IMG/VR virus record: IMGVR_UViG_3300049456_000089
Location: 1-43,374 of that record
Length of the DNA: 43,374 nt
Source of the DNA: a virus
Direction: 5' to 3' (one strand)
Positions 17,201 through 25,055 of the stretch are shown in pieces; positions within the stretch are counted from its first letter, which is position 1; every line of letters begins with the position of its first letter. Under the pieces are notes generated by a model that ran no database searches, was not told the origin of the DNA, and saw only the letters and a program-made list of their open reading frames with translations. The position numbers and the translations under genes were made by a program.

Positions 17201-18430
17201 ACCTACAGCCTGATTCCGACGCTACAGCACATCGACGAGGTGGACCTGTGGGCGATCAACAGCACGCTCTCCGACCTGGTTGCGCAGCGGATCGGCGGTT
17301 TGTGGACGGACTTCGTCGCATTCCGAGCCGATTTTGACAAAGTGTTCGGCTTATCCGGTGCGGTAGAGCCCGTGGCTACCGATGGCGCGGTTACGCTTGC
17401 GACAGTGAACGCCACGCTCGCCGGCATCTGGTCAACCCTGGCCGACAGCGGACATAACCTGGAAGTGCTGCTCAATAATTTCACGTCGTGGGCGGTTCAA
17501 ATTCTCGATGTTGTGAAGGGCGGAACTGGTTTTATTCCGGCGTCCACGCCTTCAAATACCGTGCCGACTACGACGTCGGCCACGCCTGCAGCGGCGAGCG
17601 CGCCGCCGGCGGCTCCGCATCAGGTTAACATTGGTGCTCAGAACGACGTGGTGGCCCATTACGCGGCTGCCCTGGCCTCGAACGCTACCGCGGCCTACAA
17701 CAGGCTGGCGATACTCAGCCGCGAGCAGGTAGACGCCATGACCGCTCCGATCACTGCGGCGATGGACCAGGTGAAAGCCGCCGCAAATCTGATCGATCGC
17801 CAGTGGAGTCAGTTCAAGACTCCGCAGGAACTGGCTGACATCGCCGCGCAGATCAAGACCGGCATGGCTCAGATGAATCAGATGCAACAGGATTCTGAGC
17901 ATTCCGCCAACAAGATCGCCGACTATCAATCGCAGCTCAGTGCTCTCAAGTCGCAAGCGAGCAATCCGAATCTGTCCGATGCTGAAAAAGCGGCACTACA
18001 GGCTCAGATCACCACCCTGACGGCGACGTTAGCGCAGGCTCAGCAGAGCAAGAGCATCAATGACGCCAAGCTAGCAGATCTGACCGCGAATATCGGGCGG
18101 ATGCAGGCACAGGCGGGAGGCCAGCCAGCCATTATAGAAGCGCTGACTAAACACCTGACTGACTCAGACCAGGCGCTGCAGCGGGCGCTGAATACCCCCG
18201 GCCTGACGTTTGACCAGAAGGCCGTCATGGAAGGCGAGATTCTGGATATCGAAAGCCGGATGTTGCAACTGCGGCCGCCGGCCCTGCCGGCACCGGTTTC
18301 GTCTGGAGTCCCGTCCGTGGCGCGGGCCCCGGTAACCTTCAACGTGAGTTTCCACGGTGTCACAAGCCCCGAAGCAATGATGGATGTGCTCGACCGATAC
18401 CTGAAGACTCACTCGAATCTGTTCACGTAG
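14216..18430 (+). CDS. Tail tape measure protein
   Basis: A 1404-residue protein, the largest in the window, that sets tail length and is ejected with DNA. The N-terminal third has the TP901-type repeat of Ala/Thr-rich helices (LAILAARTGLTGDSLTGLLDT, GVDFDTAASLLTNFQAKGLE). The middle (about 420-860) is helical and Ala/Glu/Lys-rich. Residues ~880-950 are Gly-rich, followed by a hydrophobic stretch SAITGIVSAVSGIFTAIG. A coiled coil occupies about 1200-1300. The C-terminal ~20 residues (VTSPEAMMDVLDRYLKTHSN) recur at 19229-19301. Start and stop abut neighbouring genes. Confidence 0.9.
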   Translation: MAGGTLGDLLLKVGANIDGFRAAMTEVSGTFARVGDNAKTFLTAMTEGFAFEQLIQAAETVEGAIANIGRVTGDTGPRLEALGATFKTVFADSNASASDLSSGLAILAARTGLTGDSLTGLLDTYSKLAEVTGQQVAPAIDATQKVFAAWGVDVKDQAGQLDALLAIARKGGITFSSLTGSMQSAGAVLRTMGVDFDTAASLLTNFQAKGLETDRVVAALKMGLTALSKEGFTDPQAAMGALIQKLVDAKDPMDALTIASQEFGKRGALYIVDAARQGGFAIEDFKNAAYGAAGTINETQKKTKTFTDSVTKLWHEFDTAIAPIGRFVTGGLGFLIDDPYIGLKAAIRGVQELDANLRGLAVGGSPGLQTYADQYAVIAAAIALVNERYGGTKLAAVGAADATDLLSNVGKQGQAVFKDLMMAVSAHDKALGGDRDTTKLLEEELKNAEKALGEVTKAHQLGASSAYNVAAAQQKVRDILAQLHPEWVASGEAITKAGTAMDKLVGPADYIGAALRNVGLKSLLDDLDKANNELGVAAEAFGAGRIRIEDYADAIEKAYQAQIKANPASVEFLDLQKKIAAAETEAASAASAMFGLTPDADRLAAAQDNLNKLLNSKIQAGLDDAKREYSDAFAAINDAVAESSEKQAELFGSLGNSMNNAQFAILSVDATLHGFGEQTVSETKDRIKLLQDNYEAMLQAMRVGTPGAAEAASLALNALADAEAKAADPEPFRALGIKSQQYLDDMAAKADANFREITRIAGETSADSARSFLASRDLMLRAGQDLSADAAIQYLKIQHDLENLNPTFRAVIAIENEVKAAGKDIASGIADIVTAGKNWADAFESIGQKIAHDIIEGLILKELKGVEGEITKLITKLGQFLGLIPKGGVLGTSVGAGTGLPTIPGLGGSGGGPSLGPGGDLGNLPTAGPGDVGVGAGSGDGGASGITGILTSSVTSAITGIVSAVSGIFTAIGTFEQVGALHKLGDIETNIFENLTYSLIPTLQHIDEVDLWAINSTLSDLVAQRIGGLWTDFVAFRADFDKVFGLSGAVEPVATDGAVTLATVNATLAGIWSTLADSGHNLEVLLNNFTSWAVQILDVVKGGTGFIPASTPSNTVPTTTSATPAAASAPPAAPHQVNIGAQNDVVAHYAAALASNATAAYNRLAILSREQVDAMTAPITAAMDQVKAAANLIDRQWSQFKTPQELADIAAQIKTGMAQMNQMQQDSEHSANKIADYQSQLSALKSQASNPNLSDAEKAALQAQITTLTATLAQAQQSKSINDAKLADLTANIGRMQAQAGGQPAIIEALTKHLTDSDQALQRALNTPGLTFDQKAVMEGEILDIESRMLQLRPPALPAPVSSGVPSVARAPVTFNVSFHGVTSPEAMMDVLDRYLKTHSNLFT

Positions 18431-18442
18431 AGAGCTAGTGTA

Positions 18443-19165
18443 ATGGACGAAACAGCAAAACTGACCACGGGTAGCGAGCCGGCCCGGCGTCTTGCCGCTG
18501 AGGCGCTTCGGGAGGTCCGCGAGCTCGATCGGCTCGGATTTCCACTGTTTGAAAACATACCGGATCCGCCATGCCGCCTCCCTGGTGAGCCGCTCGGTGT
18601 GGCAATTGCCCGTGATATGGGGTTCGCGGATATTGATTCTGCGCGGCTCGCCCTCACGGCTGCCGCGGTAATCGATGGGGGCCTTTTACCCTCCGCTCGA
18701 GACGATGACCCCGCGGCACACTTTAGGTTTTGGGCCGGGCTTCTCATAGAGTCCGAGCGTCACGCCGCCGGAGAGGAAAGCTTTCTCCACCGGCGGAAAA
18801 GCCCCGGTGACAGGCCTGGAATATTTCCAGGTATGACCACGGGTACCGAGGATGCCCGGCGTCTTGCCGCTGAGGCCCTTCGGGAGGTCCGCGAGCTCGA
18901 TCGGCTCGGATTTCCACTGCTGGGCAAGATTGAAAACGGACTCATGCCGGGGCCACCCGGCCGCCGGCCCGGTGAGTTCCTCATCGCGGCAATTGCGCGT
19001 GATATGGGCTTCGCGGATACTACCCAGCTCGCGCTCGCAGCCGGCGCGCTGATCAATGAGGGAGTTTTATCAACCAGTGAAGCCGGCGACCCGGCGACGC
19101 ACTTTAGGTGTTGGGCCACGCTTCTTATAGAGTCCGAGCGTCACGCACTGACGGACGATGCGTAA
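18443..19165 (+). CDS. Tandemly duplicated small tail-region protein
   Basis: A 240-residue product made of two copies of one ~120-residue unit. Each begins TTG(S/T)E.ARRLAAEALREV and continues with RELDRLGFPL, AIARDMGFAD, a hydrophobic AL.AAA/ALI helix and LLIESERHA. The DNA repeat has a period of 372 nt (124 codons), so the frame is kept. Copies are nearly identical in the 64 nt after the start of each unit and more diverged later. The unit is helical and Glu/Arg/Leu-rich; I do not recognise a family. The position after the tape measure suggests a tail or baseplate role. Confidence 0.65.
   Translation: MDETAKLTTGSEPARRLAAEALREVRELDRLGFPLFENIPDPPCRLPGEPLGVAIARDMGFADIDSARLALTAAAVIDGGLLPSARDDDPAAHFRFWAGLLIESERHAAGEESFLHRRKSPGDRPGIFPGMTTGTEDARRLAAEALREVRELDRLGFPLLGKIENGLMPGPPGRRPGEFLIAAIARDMGFADTTQLALAAGALINEGVLSTSEAGDPATHFRCWATLLIESERHALTDDA
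18464..19165 (+). repeat. 372-nt in-frame tandem duplication
   Basis: Unit 1 spans 18464-18835 and unit 2 starts at 18836 and ends with the gene. Both start with ACCACGGGTA. The segment after GCCCGGCGTCTTGCCGCTGA shows a single difference over about 64 nt, then identity declines and small indels appear. This pattern suggests a fairly recent duplication or local gene conversion of the 5' part. Confidence 0.85.
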
Positions 19166-19301
19166 AAAGGAGGGTGTGACCTTCAATCACAAAGTGGCCG
19201 CGGAGGCGCCCCCCGAAGGCCGTTGCGCCGTGACGAGCCCCCAGGCGATGGTGGACATCTTTGACCAATACCTTAAGACTCATTCGAGCCTGTTTACTTA
19301 G
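19158..19301 (+). CDS. Remnant copy of the tape measure C-terminus
   Basis: A 47-codon frame from ATG 19158, overlapping the previous stop. It ends in AVTSPQAMVDIFDQYLKTHS followed by SLFT and a stop, matching the tape measure ending VTSPEAMMDVLDRYLKTHSN. The upstream VTFN of the tape measure is also echoed. A strong AAAAAGGAGGG sits at 19164-19174, but it is too close to a GTG at 19176. It may be a short expressed peptide or the eroded end of a duplicated gene. Confidence 0.5.
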   Translation: MRKKEGVTFNHKVAAEAPPEGRCAVTSPQAMVDIFDQYLKTHSSLFT

Positions 19302-19302
19302 C

Positions 19303-20985
19303 GTGGCTGCCACTCTCACGATCGCCGCCGTTGACCAGACGGCGCGTGTGCACATCCCCACCGGTGGAGGCTTCACTCTTCCGCTTAATGGCCAGCGCGG
19401 CACTTCGCGCTTCAGGCTGTTTGTCGACGCGAGCGACTCCTACGCTCCCGTGACCGGCCAGCGGGTCATCTGGGACGACAATAGCATGACCGCCTTCGAG
19501 GGAAGCATCGATTCGATCGACGCGCTCCCCATCGGCGACGGCGGCGGCTTCTGGTATGACGTCGCCTGCGTATCGCTCGAGCAGCTTCTCGATAAGCTCA
19601 CAGTGACCCGTGCCTGGCCGGCCGGAACGAAAGCCGGCGACATCGTCAAGGACATCCTTTCGACCGAGGCCGCGAGCGAAGGCATCACACAGGGGACCAT
19701 CGCCAACGGAGCCACCTTCGATAAGCCGAAGTATTACGATCATGCGCGCATCACGGATGCCTTCCAGGATCTGGCGAAGCTTAGCGGTGATTTTATCGGC
19801 TACATTCTGGATGGCGCCTATAATTTCGGACCGCGCACCACGGCCGCAGCGCCCTTCAGCGCCTCCGACAGCGACCTACTCATCCTGCAGGCCTGCGACG
19901 CGCTCTATAGCCGGCAGGACTATCGCAACAGGCAGACCATCAAGATCGGCGAGCAGAATCTCAGCCCTAATATCGAATCTTTCCCAGGGGACGGATCCAC
20001 CGCGAGCTTTATCCTGTCCAAGGCGATTCGCGAGGTTGTTTCGATCACGCGGACGACGTCCACGTTGCCAGTAAACGGCCCGGCTACCGGAACCTTCACT
20101 GGAAATCCGATCGACGGAGACTTTGTATACGTCGGCGGGCAGAAATACACTTTCCGGGACGGCACGAATCCCGCATTCAATAACGGCACAGTGAATTTTT
20201 TCCTGGGGATTTCCGTACTCATCGGAGCGACTTCGGATGATACGTGCGCAAATCTCGCGGCTGCGATCAATGCCGGCCCAGGTGCCGGAACGCTGTATGG
20301 CTACATAGGCGCTGCTGTTGCCAACCCAAACGCCAGTGCAAGTGCGTCCGCCTCGACGATCACCATCAACCCGCTCGTCCCGGGTTCGCTCAGTGCTTTC
20401 TTTGTCGGCTTGAACGCCAGTTCGGGAATCCCCTTCAGTTGGACGAACTTCACCAGCACCGGAACGGATGGTTCGGTCGCGGACCAATCGTTTGCTGAAG
20501 CCACTGACCCTGGTGCGAAAGGGGCGCAGTGGACCTACTTCGCCGGCGGCTTTACGGTCAACCAGGTGCAGGGCCAGACCATCCTCGACTCGAGTGAAAC
20601 CCTGGTGGTGGCTTACCGCCCGCTCGGCTTCGGATATGTAACGGTTGACGATCCCGTGGAGATCGCCGCGCGCGCGGCGGCGGAAGGCGGCTCCGGCGTC
20701 TATGAAAACGTCCAGTCGAGGACCGATCTGCTTACGCTCGGCGATGGCGCAGCGGCCGCGCAGGCCCTGCTTGATTCGTACGACTTTATGCCCGTCCTGG
20801 CCACGTTTCAGACCGATCACTTCGGGCTCAGGCCGGGGCAGATCATGAGCGGTCTGAGCATGGCCAGGCTGGGCATTAGCGGCGATTTTCTCGTGCAGTC
20901 CGTGGAGGCGGCCATCAAAGGCGTGAGCCTCACCGAGCAGTATCCCTTGCGGTACACCATCAAGGCCGCCTCGCAGGCTCCCTAA
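19303..20985 (+). CDS. Tail hub/baseplate-like protein with inserted domain
   Basis: A 560-residue tail protein in the Dit/Tal position after the tape measure. I start at the GTG at 19303 (MAATLTIAAVDQT), 1 nt after the preceding stop; the longer frame from TTG 19261 reads through the repeat remnant. The flanks (about 1-260 and 400-560) are beta-rich hub-like sequence, with GSIDSIDALPIGDGGGFWYDV and a C-terminal VQSVEAAIKG. Between them is a compact insert (about 265-400) with NPIDGDFVYVGGQKYTF, VLIGATSDDTCANLAAAINA and a Ser/Thr-rich strand region, a cassette domain familiar from other phage tail proteins. Confidence 0.6.
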   Translation: MAATLTIAAVDQTARVHIPTGGGFTLPLNGQRGTSRFRLFVDASDSYAPVTGQRVIWDDNSMTAFEGSIDSIDALPIGDGGGFWYDVACVSLEQLLDKLTVTRAWPAGTKAGDIVKDILSTEAASEGITQGTIANGATFDKPKYYDHARITDAFQDLAKLSGDFIGYILDGAYNFGPRTTAAAPFSASDSDLLILQACDALYSRQDYRNRQTIKIGEQNLSPNIESFPGDGSTASFILSKAIREVVSITRTTSTLPVNGPATGTFTGNPIDGDFVYVGGQKYTFRDGTNPAFNNGTVNFFLGISVLIGATSDDTCANLAAAINAGPGAGTLYGYIGAAVANPNASASASASTITINPLVPGSLSAFFVGLNASSGIPFSWTNFTSTGTDGSVADQSFAEATDPGAKGAQWTYFAGGFTVNQVQGQTILDSSETLVVAYRPLGFGYVTVDDPVEIAARAAAEGGSGVYENVQSRTDLLTLGDGAAAAQALLDSYDFMPVLATFQTDHFGLRPGQIMSGLSMARLGISGDFLVQSVEAAIKGVSLTEQYPLRYTIKAASQAP

Positions 20986-20986
20986 A

Positions 20987-21550
20987 ATGGCACAGCGATT
21001 CAAAAATTTCACCGATACGATGGAGCAGCTCGCGCGGAAATCCGCCAATGCGAACACTCAACCGAGCGGGGGAAGCCATAAGGCGATACAGACTCCGACT
21101 CCGGATGGGCATGCGGACTTCGGAATTGTGGACGATACGGTTGGAAACGACGTGGCGACAAAGTGGGCCCCGATCACGGTCGACGGACAGCCCTACAGGG
21201 GCTTCCTGACGGTACGGACCGCGCCGGCGACGGATGCAGTACTCGACTGCAAAAACAGCGACGATAACGGCGCCAGTTGGACAACCATCTTTCCGAGCGG
21301 AAACCAGAACAAGATTCTCATCCCAGCCGGATTTGTTGGCAAGCGTATCTACAGGAACTTCGCGCCGGTCAAATTGAAGGAAAAAACCGGAATCCTGCGC
21401 CTGGATTCACTGGTGAGTGGCGGCGCCAAGGATATTTTGTTTGTCGTCGTCTACGGAGCGTCCGGCAAAGCTGGTGCCGGCGGGCAGCTTGCCGGAACGC
21501 AGCCTGGCGGATTCATTGCGACCGTGACGGCTAGTTGGGTAGATGGATAG
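20987..21550 (+). CDS. Tail-region structural protein, unknown family
   Basis: A 187-residue soluble protein starting 1 nt after the hub gene stop. The N-terminal 45 residues are polar and probably extended; the rest alternates short strands (YRGFLTVRTAP, RIYRNFAPVKLKEKTGILRL) and ends in a Gly-rich segment. There is no signal peptide or membrane segment. Placement between hub and appendage genes suggests a baseplate or adaptor component. Confidence 0.55.
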   Translation: MAQRFKNFTDTMEQLARKSANANTQPSGGSHKAIQTPTPDGHADFGIVDDTVGNDVATKWAPITVDGQPYRGFLTVRTAPATDAVLDCKNSDDNGASWTTIFPSGNQNKILIPAGFVGKRIYRNFAPVKLKEKTGILRLDSLVSGGAKDILFVVVYGASGKAGAGGQLAGTQPGGFIATVTASWVDG

Positions 21551-21559
21551 GAGTCCAAA

Positions 21560-21958
21560 ATGTCAATAAGCGTACTGGATAGCGGGGGTACACCCGTCCT
21601 GCTCGCCTCCGCGGTCGCCGAAGGTTCATTGTCGCTCTATCGGAACCTCAACGCTGGACCGACGGGCGACGTCGTCAAGGCCACCCCGGGGCAGATCAAT
21701 GGAGGCATGCTCTTCAATCTCAATGCGGCTGTGCGGTTTCTGAAACTCTATGACAAGGCGAGCGCTCCGACCAGTTCCGATACTCCTAAGTTCACCATTC
21801 CGCTCAGCGCCAATGGCGAGCCGGTCGAGCTGCCGGGTGCGGTGTGCGGATTCGCTTTCGCCGCCGGGATCAGCATCAGGGCGACCACGGGAGCTGCCGA
21901 CAGCGATACCGGGGCGCCGACCGCGAATGAGACGATCGTGCATCTGCTTTATTCGTGA
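21560..21958 (+). CDS. Small tail/appendage structural protein
   Basis: A 132-residue beta-rich protein with RFLKLYDKASAPTSSDTPKFTIPL and FAAGISIRATTGAADSDTGAP, a pattern I have seen in small virion proteins next to tail fibres in many phages (recognition from memory, no named family). A ribosome site AGGAG precedes the ATG. Its stop overlaps the start region of the next gene. Confidence 0.55.
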   Translation: MSISVLDSGGTPVLLASAVAEGSLSLYRNLNAGPTGDVVKATPGQINGGMLFNLNAAVRFLKLYDKASAPTSSDTPKFTIPLSANGEPVELPGAVCGFAFAAGISIRATTGAADSDTGAPTANETIVHLLYS

Positions 21959-23433
21959 TGATGACCCGCCGGGCCCTGCTTGCGGGCCTGTTCGCGTTCT
22001 TTCAAAAACAGAAACCTAAGATGGCGTTTACTCCACACTGGATCGATAATTCGGCGCTTCCGGATACCCCTACGTTCGCGGACGCCGGCGGAGGCGCGCG
22101 CTGCGAATCCATAGTGAGGGATGGGGCGACGCTGTGGGGTGTATTCTTCAGGCCGCTGACCTTTTCGCCTTCCATCGCGCAGGCCCATTTCCGACTTTAT
22201 AAGAGCCTCGATGCGGGCCTGACTTGGACCTACACGGGCCTCAATGTGGGAAACGTAGACCCAACGGATTTCGGCAGTGGTGAGTTCGCAGGAATACAGC
22301 CCCATGCCCGCACGCTCTTTATCCACCAAGGCTTCATTTACTTCGTTGGGATCAGGGGCGGAGACAATGGAGACAATTCCCCCTACTGGTCAAAGTTCGA
22401 TCTGAGCAATCCGACGAATCCCTGGACCGATTGGGCAACGCTACCTTTTACGGCTAACACTGACACTGGCGGCTCAATCCCTAGCTTCTTTTGTGGCAGT
22501 CGTCCAGATGGTTCAATTCTTCTGGCTTTGCCAGTGGCTCCGGCATTTCCCAATGGAGTGCTGATTGCAAAATCAACAGACGGAATGGTCACGTGGACAA
22601 CGCTCGGCACACTTGGCACCGTAACTGGGTTTCAGTCAGGCATACAAGTTAATATGCAGAGCGGGCTCGTGCATCCGACAACAGGACACGCCTATTTGTT
22701 TGTCCTTACGTCCGATTGGACCAGCGGTGCTCAAACAGGCGGAGACGATCTTTGCGTTGTAGTAGTCTCAGGCGCCGATGACAGTATAGGTGGATTCCAG
22801 ACAATACAGACCGCGGTTGTTGACTGGGATTTCGGCGGAATTACCATGGCTACCGTCAATGGTCCTGGCGATATCTCGCCAGACGGAAATACAATCTGCC
22901 TGCCCTACGGTCTCAAGCTTGAGCCGGGCGGGGGATCGTCTCCAACATATAAGGAGCTGAAGGCGGCGTTCGGTGATCTTACAGTAGACCCCCTGAATCC
23001 CACCTGGAGCCTTACAACGATTGCGACCAGCCCTAATCAGATGACTTCGGACTGGGAAAAACTGACCACGATGGTTCAGTCAGCATATTTCGGATCGCAG
23101 CTCTGGACATACTGGATCACCCCATACCCGCTTACCAATGTAGACGCCCTTCCCCAGGACTATCGATTATGGCGAAGCAGTTATGTTGGCGGAGCGTGGG
23201 GAACGCCGCAGTTATGGTTCGATCCCGCGACCGATTCAACCGTCAACGGCGAGTCCTTCTATCCGGTGACGAACTTCCAGCTCGTCAAGGCGTTCACAAA
23301 CGGAGTGGGCATCATGTTGGACGTTCGCCAGAAATACGCAGCGTATGACGGCCCTCCGTTCTCGGTAGCGGTTCGCAACTACGCCTCTGCTGGCGGCACG
23401 CTTGCGGGGCCGGGGAACTACGCAGCGGCATAA
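21955..23433 (+). CDS. BNR/Asp-box beta-propeller protein with TAT-like leader
   Basis: A 492-residue protein that begins MMMTRRALLAGLFAFFQ, which looks like a twin-arginine or lipoprotein-type export leader. The body resembles a sialidase/BNR-type propeller: Asp-box-like repeats appear as SLDAGLTWTY and STDGMVTWTTL, with several W/G-rich strands elsewhere. No sialidase catalytic Arg triad could be assigned, so an enzyme role is open; glycan binding is the safer reading. It overlaps the previous stop (ATGATG junction), so it belongs to the tail operon. An export leader on a putative tail protein is odd; a start at ATG 22021 would drop it. Confidence 0.6.
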   Translation: MMMTRRALLAGLFAFFQKQKPKMAFTPHWIDNSALPDTPTFADAGGGARCESIVRDGATLWGVFFRPLTFSPSIAQAHFRLYKSLDAGLTWTYTGLNVGNVDPTDFGSGEFAGIQPHARTLFIHQGFIYFVGIRGGDNGDNSPYWSKFDLSNPTNPWTDWATLPFTANTDTGGSIPSFFCGSRPDGSILLALPVAPAFPNGVLIAKSTDGMVTWTTLGTLGTVTGFQSGIQVNMQSGLVHPTTGHAYLFVLTSDWTSGAQTGGDDLCVVVVSGADDSIGGFQTIQTAVVDWDFGGITMATVNGPGDISPDGNTICLPYGLKLEPGGGSSPTYKELKAAFGDLTVDPLNPTWSLTTIATSPNQMTSDWEKLTTMVQSAYFGSQLWTYWITPYPLTNVDALPQDYRLWRSSYVGGAWGTPQLWFDPATDSTVNGESFYPVTNFQLVKAFTNGVGIMLDVRQKYAAYDGPPFSVAVRNYASAGGTLAGPGNYAAA

Positions 23434-23504
23434 GGTGAGTTCGCGCTTAGTCTCTTTCGAATCGATCCAAAACCGTCAAGCCCAGCAAATTCACCAGGAG
23501 CACC

Positions 23505-25055
23505 ATGAAGATTTGGTCCATCGTTCTCTTTTGCGCCCTTTCTCTGCCGCCCCTGCTTGCTCAGGGCTGGCAGGATCTGCCCAACACCAAGATGTCTGCG
23601 GTCTGCACCTACCCTGGAAGCTACAACTGCGCTGCCGTAGTTGCGTCATGGAGCGGCGGCATTGCCGACACCACGCGGAACCGCCTGATTGTTCACGGCG
23701 GCGGACACGGGGACTCTTCGGACAACGCCGTCTATGCGCTGAGCCTCACCGGAACTCCAGGATGGAGCCGCATCGTGAATGCGGGGCCTCCGAATCCGAA
23801 CTACAACACGAGCTGCCCGATCTCGGTCGACGGCAGCACTCCCAACTCGAGCCACACCTACGACGGGCTTTCCTACGATTTCCTCCACGATCTGATGATC
23901 ATGTTGCACGGGCCCGTGAATTGCAGCAACGGCACTCACTACGGCGATCTGTGGAGCCTGAACCTTGGAACACTGCAGTGGCTGCGGCTAGATCCAGTGA
24001 ACGGCGCGCTGGGGCATCAGCCCAAGGACTATTACACGCCGGTTCCGATGACGAACTCGTTTGACCCCAACACGGGCCTCTCGTTTATCAGCACGACCGC
24101 CGAGCTGTGGTCTTACAACGCCTCAACGAACACGTACGTACTGCTGAACCAGTCTCTTTCCGTTCCGTACACTTCGGTTTCGGTGATCGATCCCGTTCGA
24201 AAGCTTCTCATTTTTATCGGTTCGCAAGGCCCCGGGGTTCAATATGGAATCGCGGGTGCGAACAGCCCAGGAATCGCAGTAGTCAACCTGGCGCCAGGGA
24301 GCAACTACCTGGCGACGAACTGGAGCAATCTCGTGAGCGGTTGCGCGATCCCGTTCGGCTCCGCCTTCCCTGGAGTGGCTTATCACAATCCGAGCGGTAC
24401 CATTATGATCTGGCCGAACTTCGGCGGCACGGTCTATCAGTTCGATCCGGGCACGAAGATTTGTACGCCGCTGGTGTTCAGCGGAGGACCTCCGGATTCG
24501 AAGGACTATAACGGCGCGTCCTACTCCAGCGGAACTTCCGGGCGCTTTCAATACTTCCCGCCCCTTGATGCGTTTGTGGTGGTCAACAGCGTGTTCAATG
24601 ATGCGTTCATGCTCACGCTTGGCCCCGCACCACCGCCGCCGGCGCCGATCATCACGAGCACGCTCACCGCGCCGGCGACCGTGGGCACCGCGTTCAGCTA
24701 CAGCGTTACGGCCTCGAACATGCCGACCAGCTACGGAGCGAGCAGTCTTCCCCCGGGCCTTTCGGTCAACACGAACACTGGAGTGATCTCGGGAACTCCG
24801 ACCGTGAGCAATCTCTTCAACGTCTCGATCTCGGCTACAAACGCCGGCGGAACGGGAAGCGCGACCTTGGCCCTGACGGTCAACCCTCAGCCCCCCGTCC
24901 CTTTCGATCTCAATGGCGATCGCGTGGTGGACGCCCTGGACGTCCAGATAGCGATCGATCAGATGCAGCCGGGGGCCTGCGCAAATGCTGATGTGAACGG
25001 CGACGGAGTTTGCGACGTCAGGGATGTAATTCTGGTAGCAAAGGCGACCCGGTGA
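23505..25055 (+). CDS. Secreted Kelch-like propeller with Ig and dockerin domains
   Basis: A 516-residue exported protein. Residues 1-20 are a Sec signal peptide (MKIWSIVLFCALSLPPLLAQ). Residues ~22-375 look like a Kelch/galactose-oxidase-type propeller (LIVHGGGHGDSSDNAVYAL, GDLWSLNLGTLQWLRL). After a Pro-rich linker comes an Ig-like He_PIG domain (~382-463: PATVGTAFSYSV, LPPGLSVNTNTGVISGTP). The C-terminus (466-516) has two EF-hand-like loops, DLNGDRVVDALD and DVNGDGVCDVRD, as in type I dockerins. Galactose oxidase copper ligands were not identified. It could be a cargo (moron) gene acting at the host surface. Confidence 0.7.
   Translation: MKIWSIVLFCALSLPPLLAQGWQDLPNTKMSAVCTYPGSYNCAAVVASWSGGIADTTRNRLIVHGGGHGDSSDNAVYALSLTGTPGWSRIVNAGPPNPNYNTSCPISVDGSTPNSSHTYDGLSYDFLHDLMIMLHGPVNCSNGTHYGDLWSLNLGTLQWLRLDPVNGALGHQPKDYYTPVPMTNSFDPNTGLSFISTTAELWSYNASTNTYVLLNQSLSVPYTSVSVIDPVRKLLIFIGSQGPGVQYGIAGANSPGIAVVNLAPGSNYLATNWSNLVSGCAIPFGSAFPGVAYHNPSGTIMIWPNFGGTVYQFDPGTKICTPLVFSGGPPDSKDYNGASYSSGTSGRFQYFPPLDAFVVVNSVFNDAFMLTLGPAPPPPAPIITSTLTAPATVGTAFSYSVTASNMPTSYGASSLPPGLSVNTNTGVISGTPTVSNLFNVSISATNAGGTGSATLALTVNPQPPVPFDLNGDRVVDALDVQIAIDQMQPGACANADVNGDGVCDVRDVILVAKATR

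Noticed and set aside
19876-21057. 393-codon minus-strand ORF
   Set aside because: Antisense to the tail hub gene; product is Arg/Gly-rich with no recognisable features.
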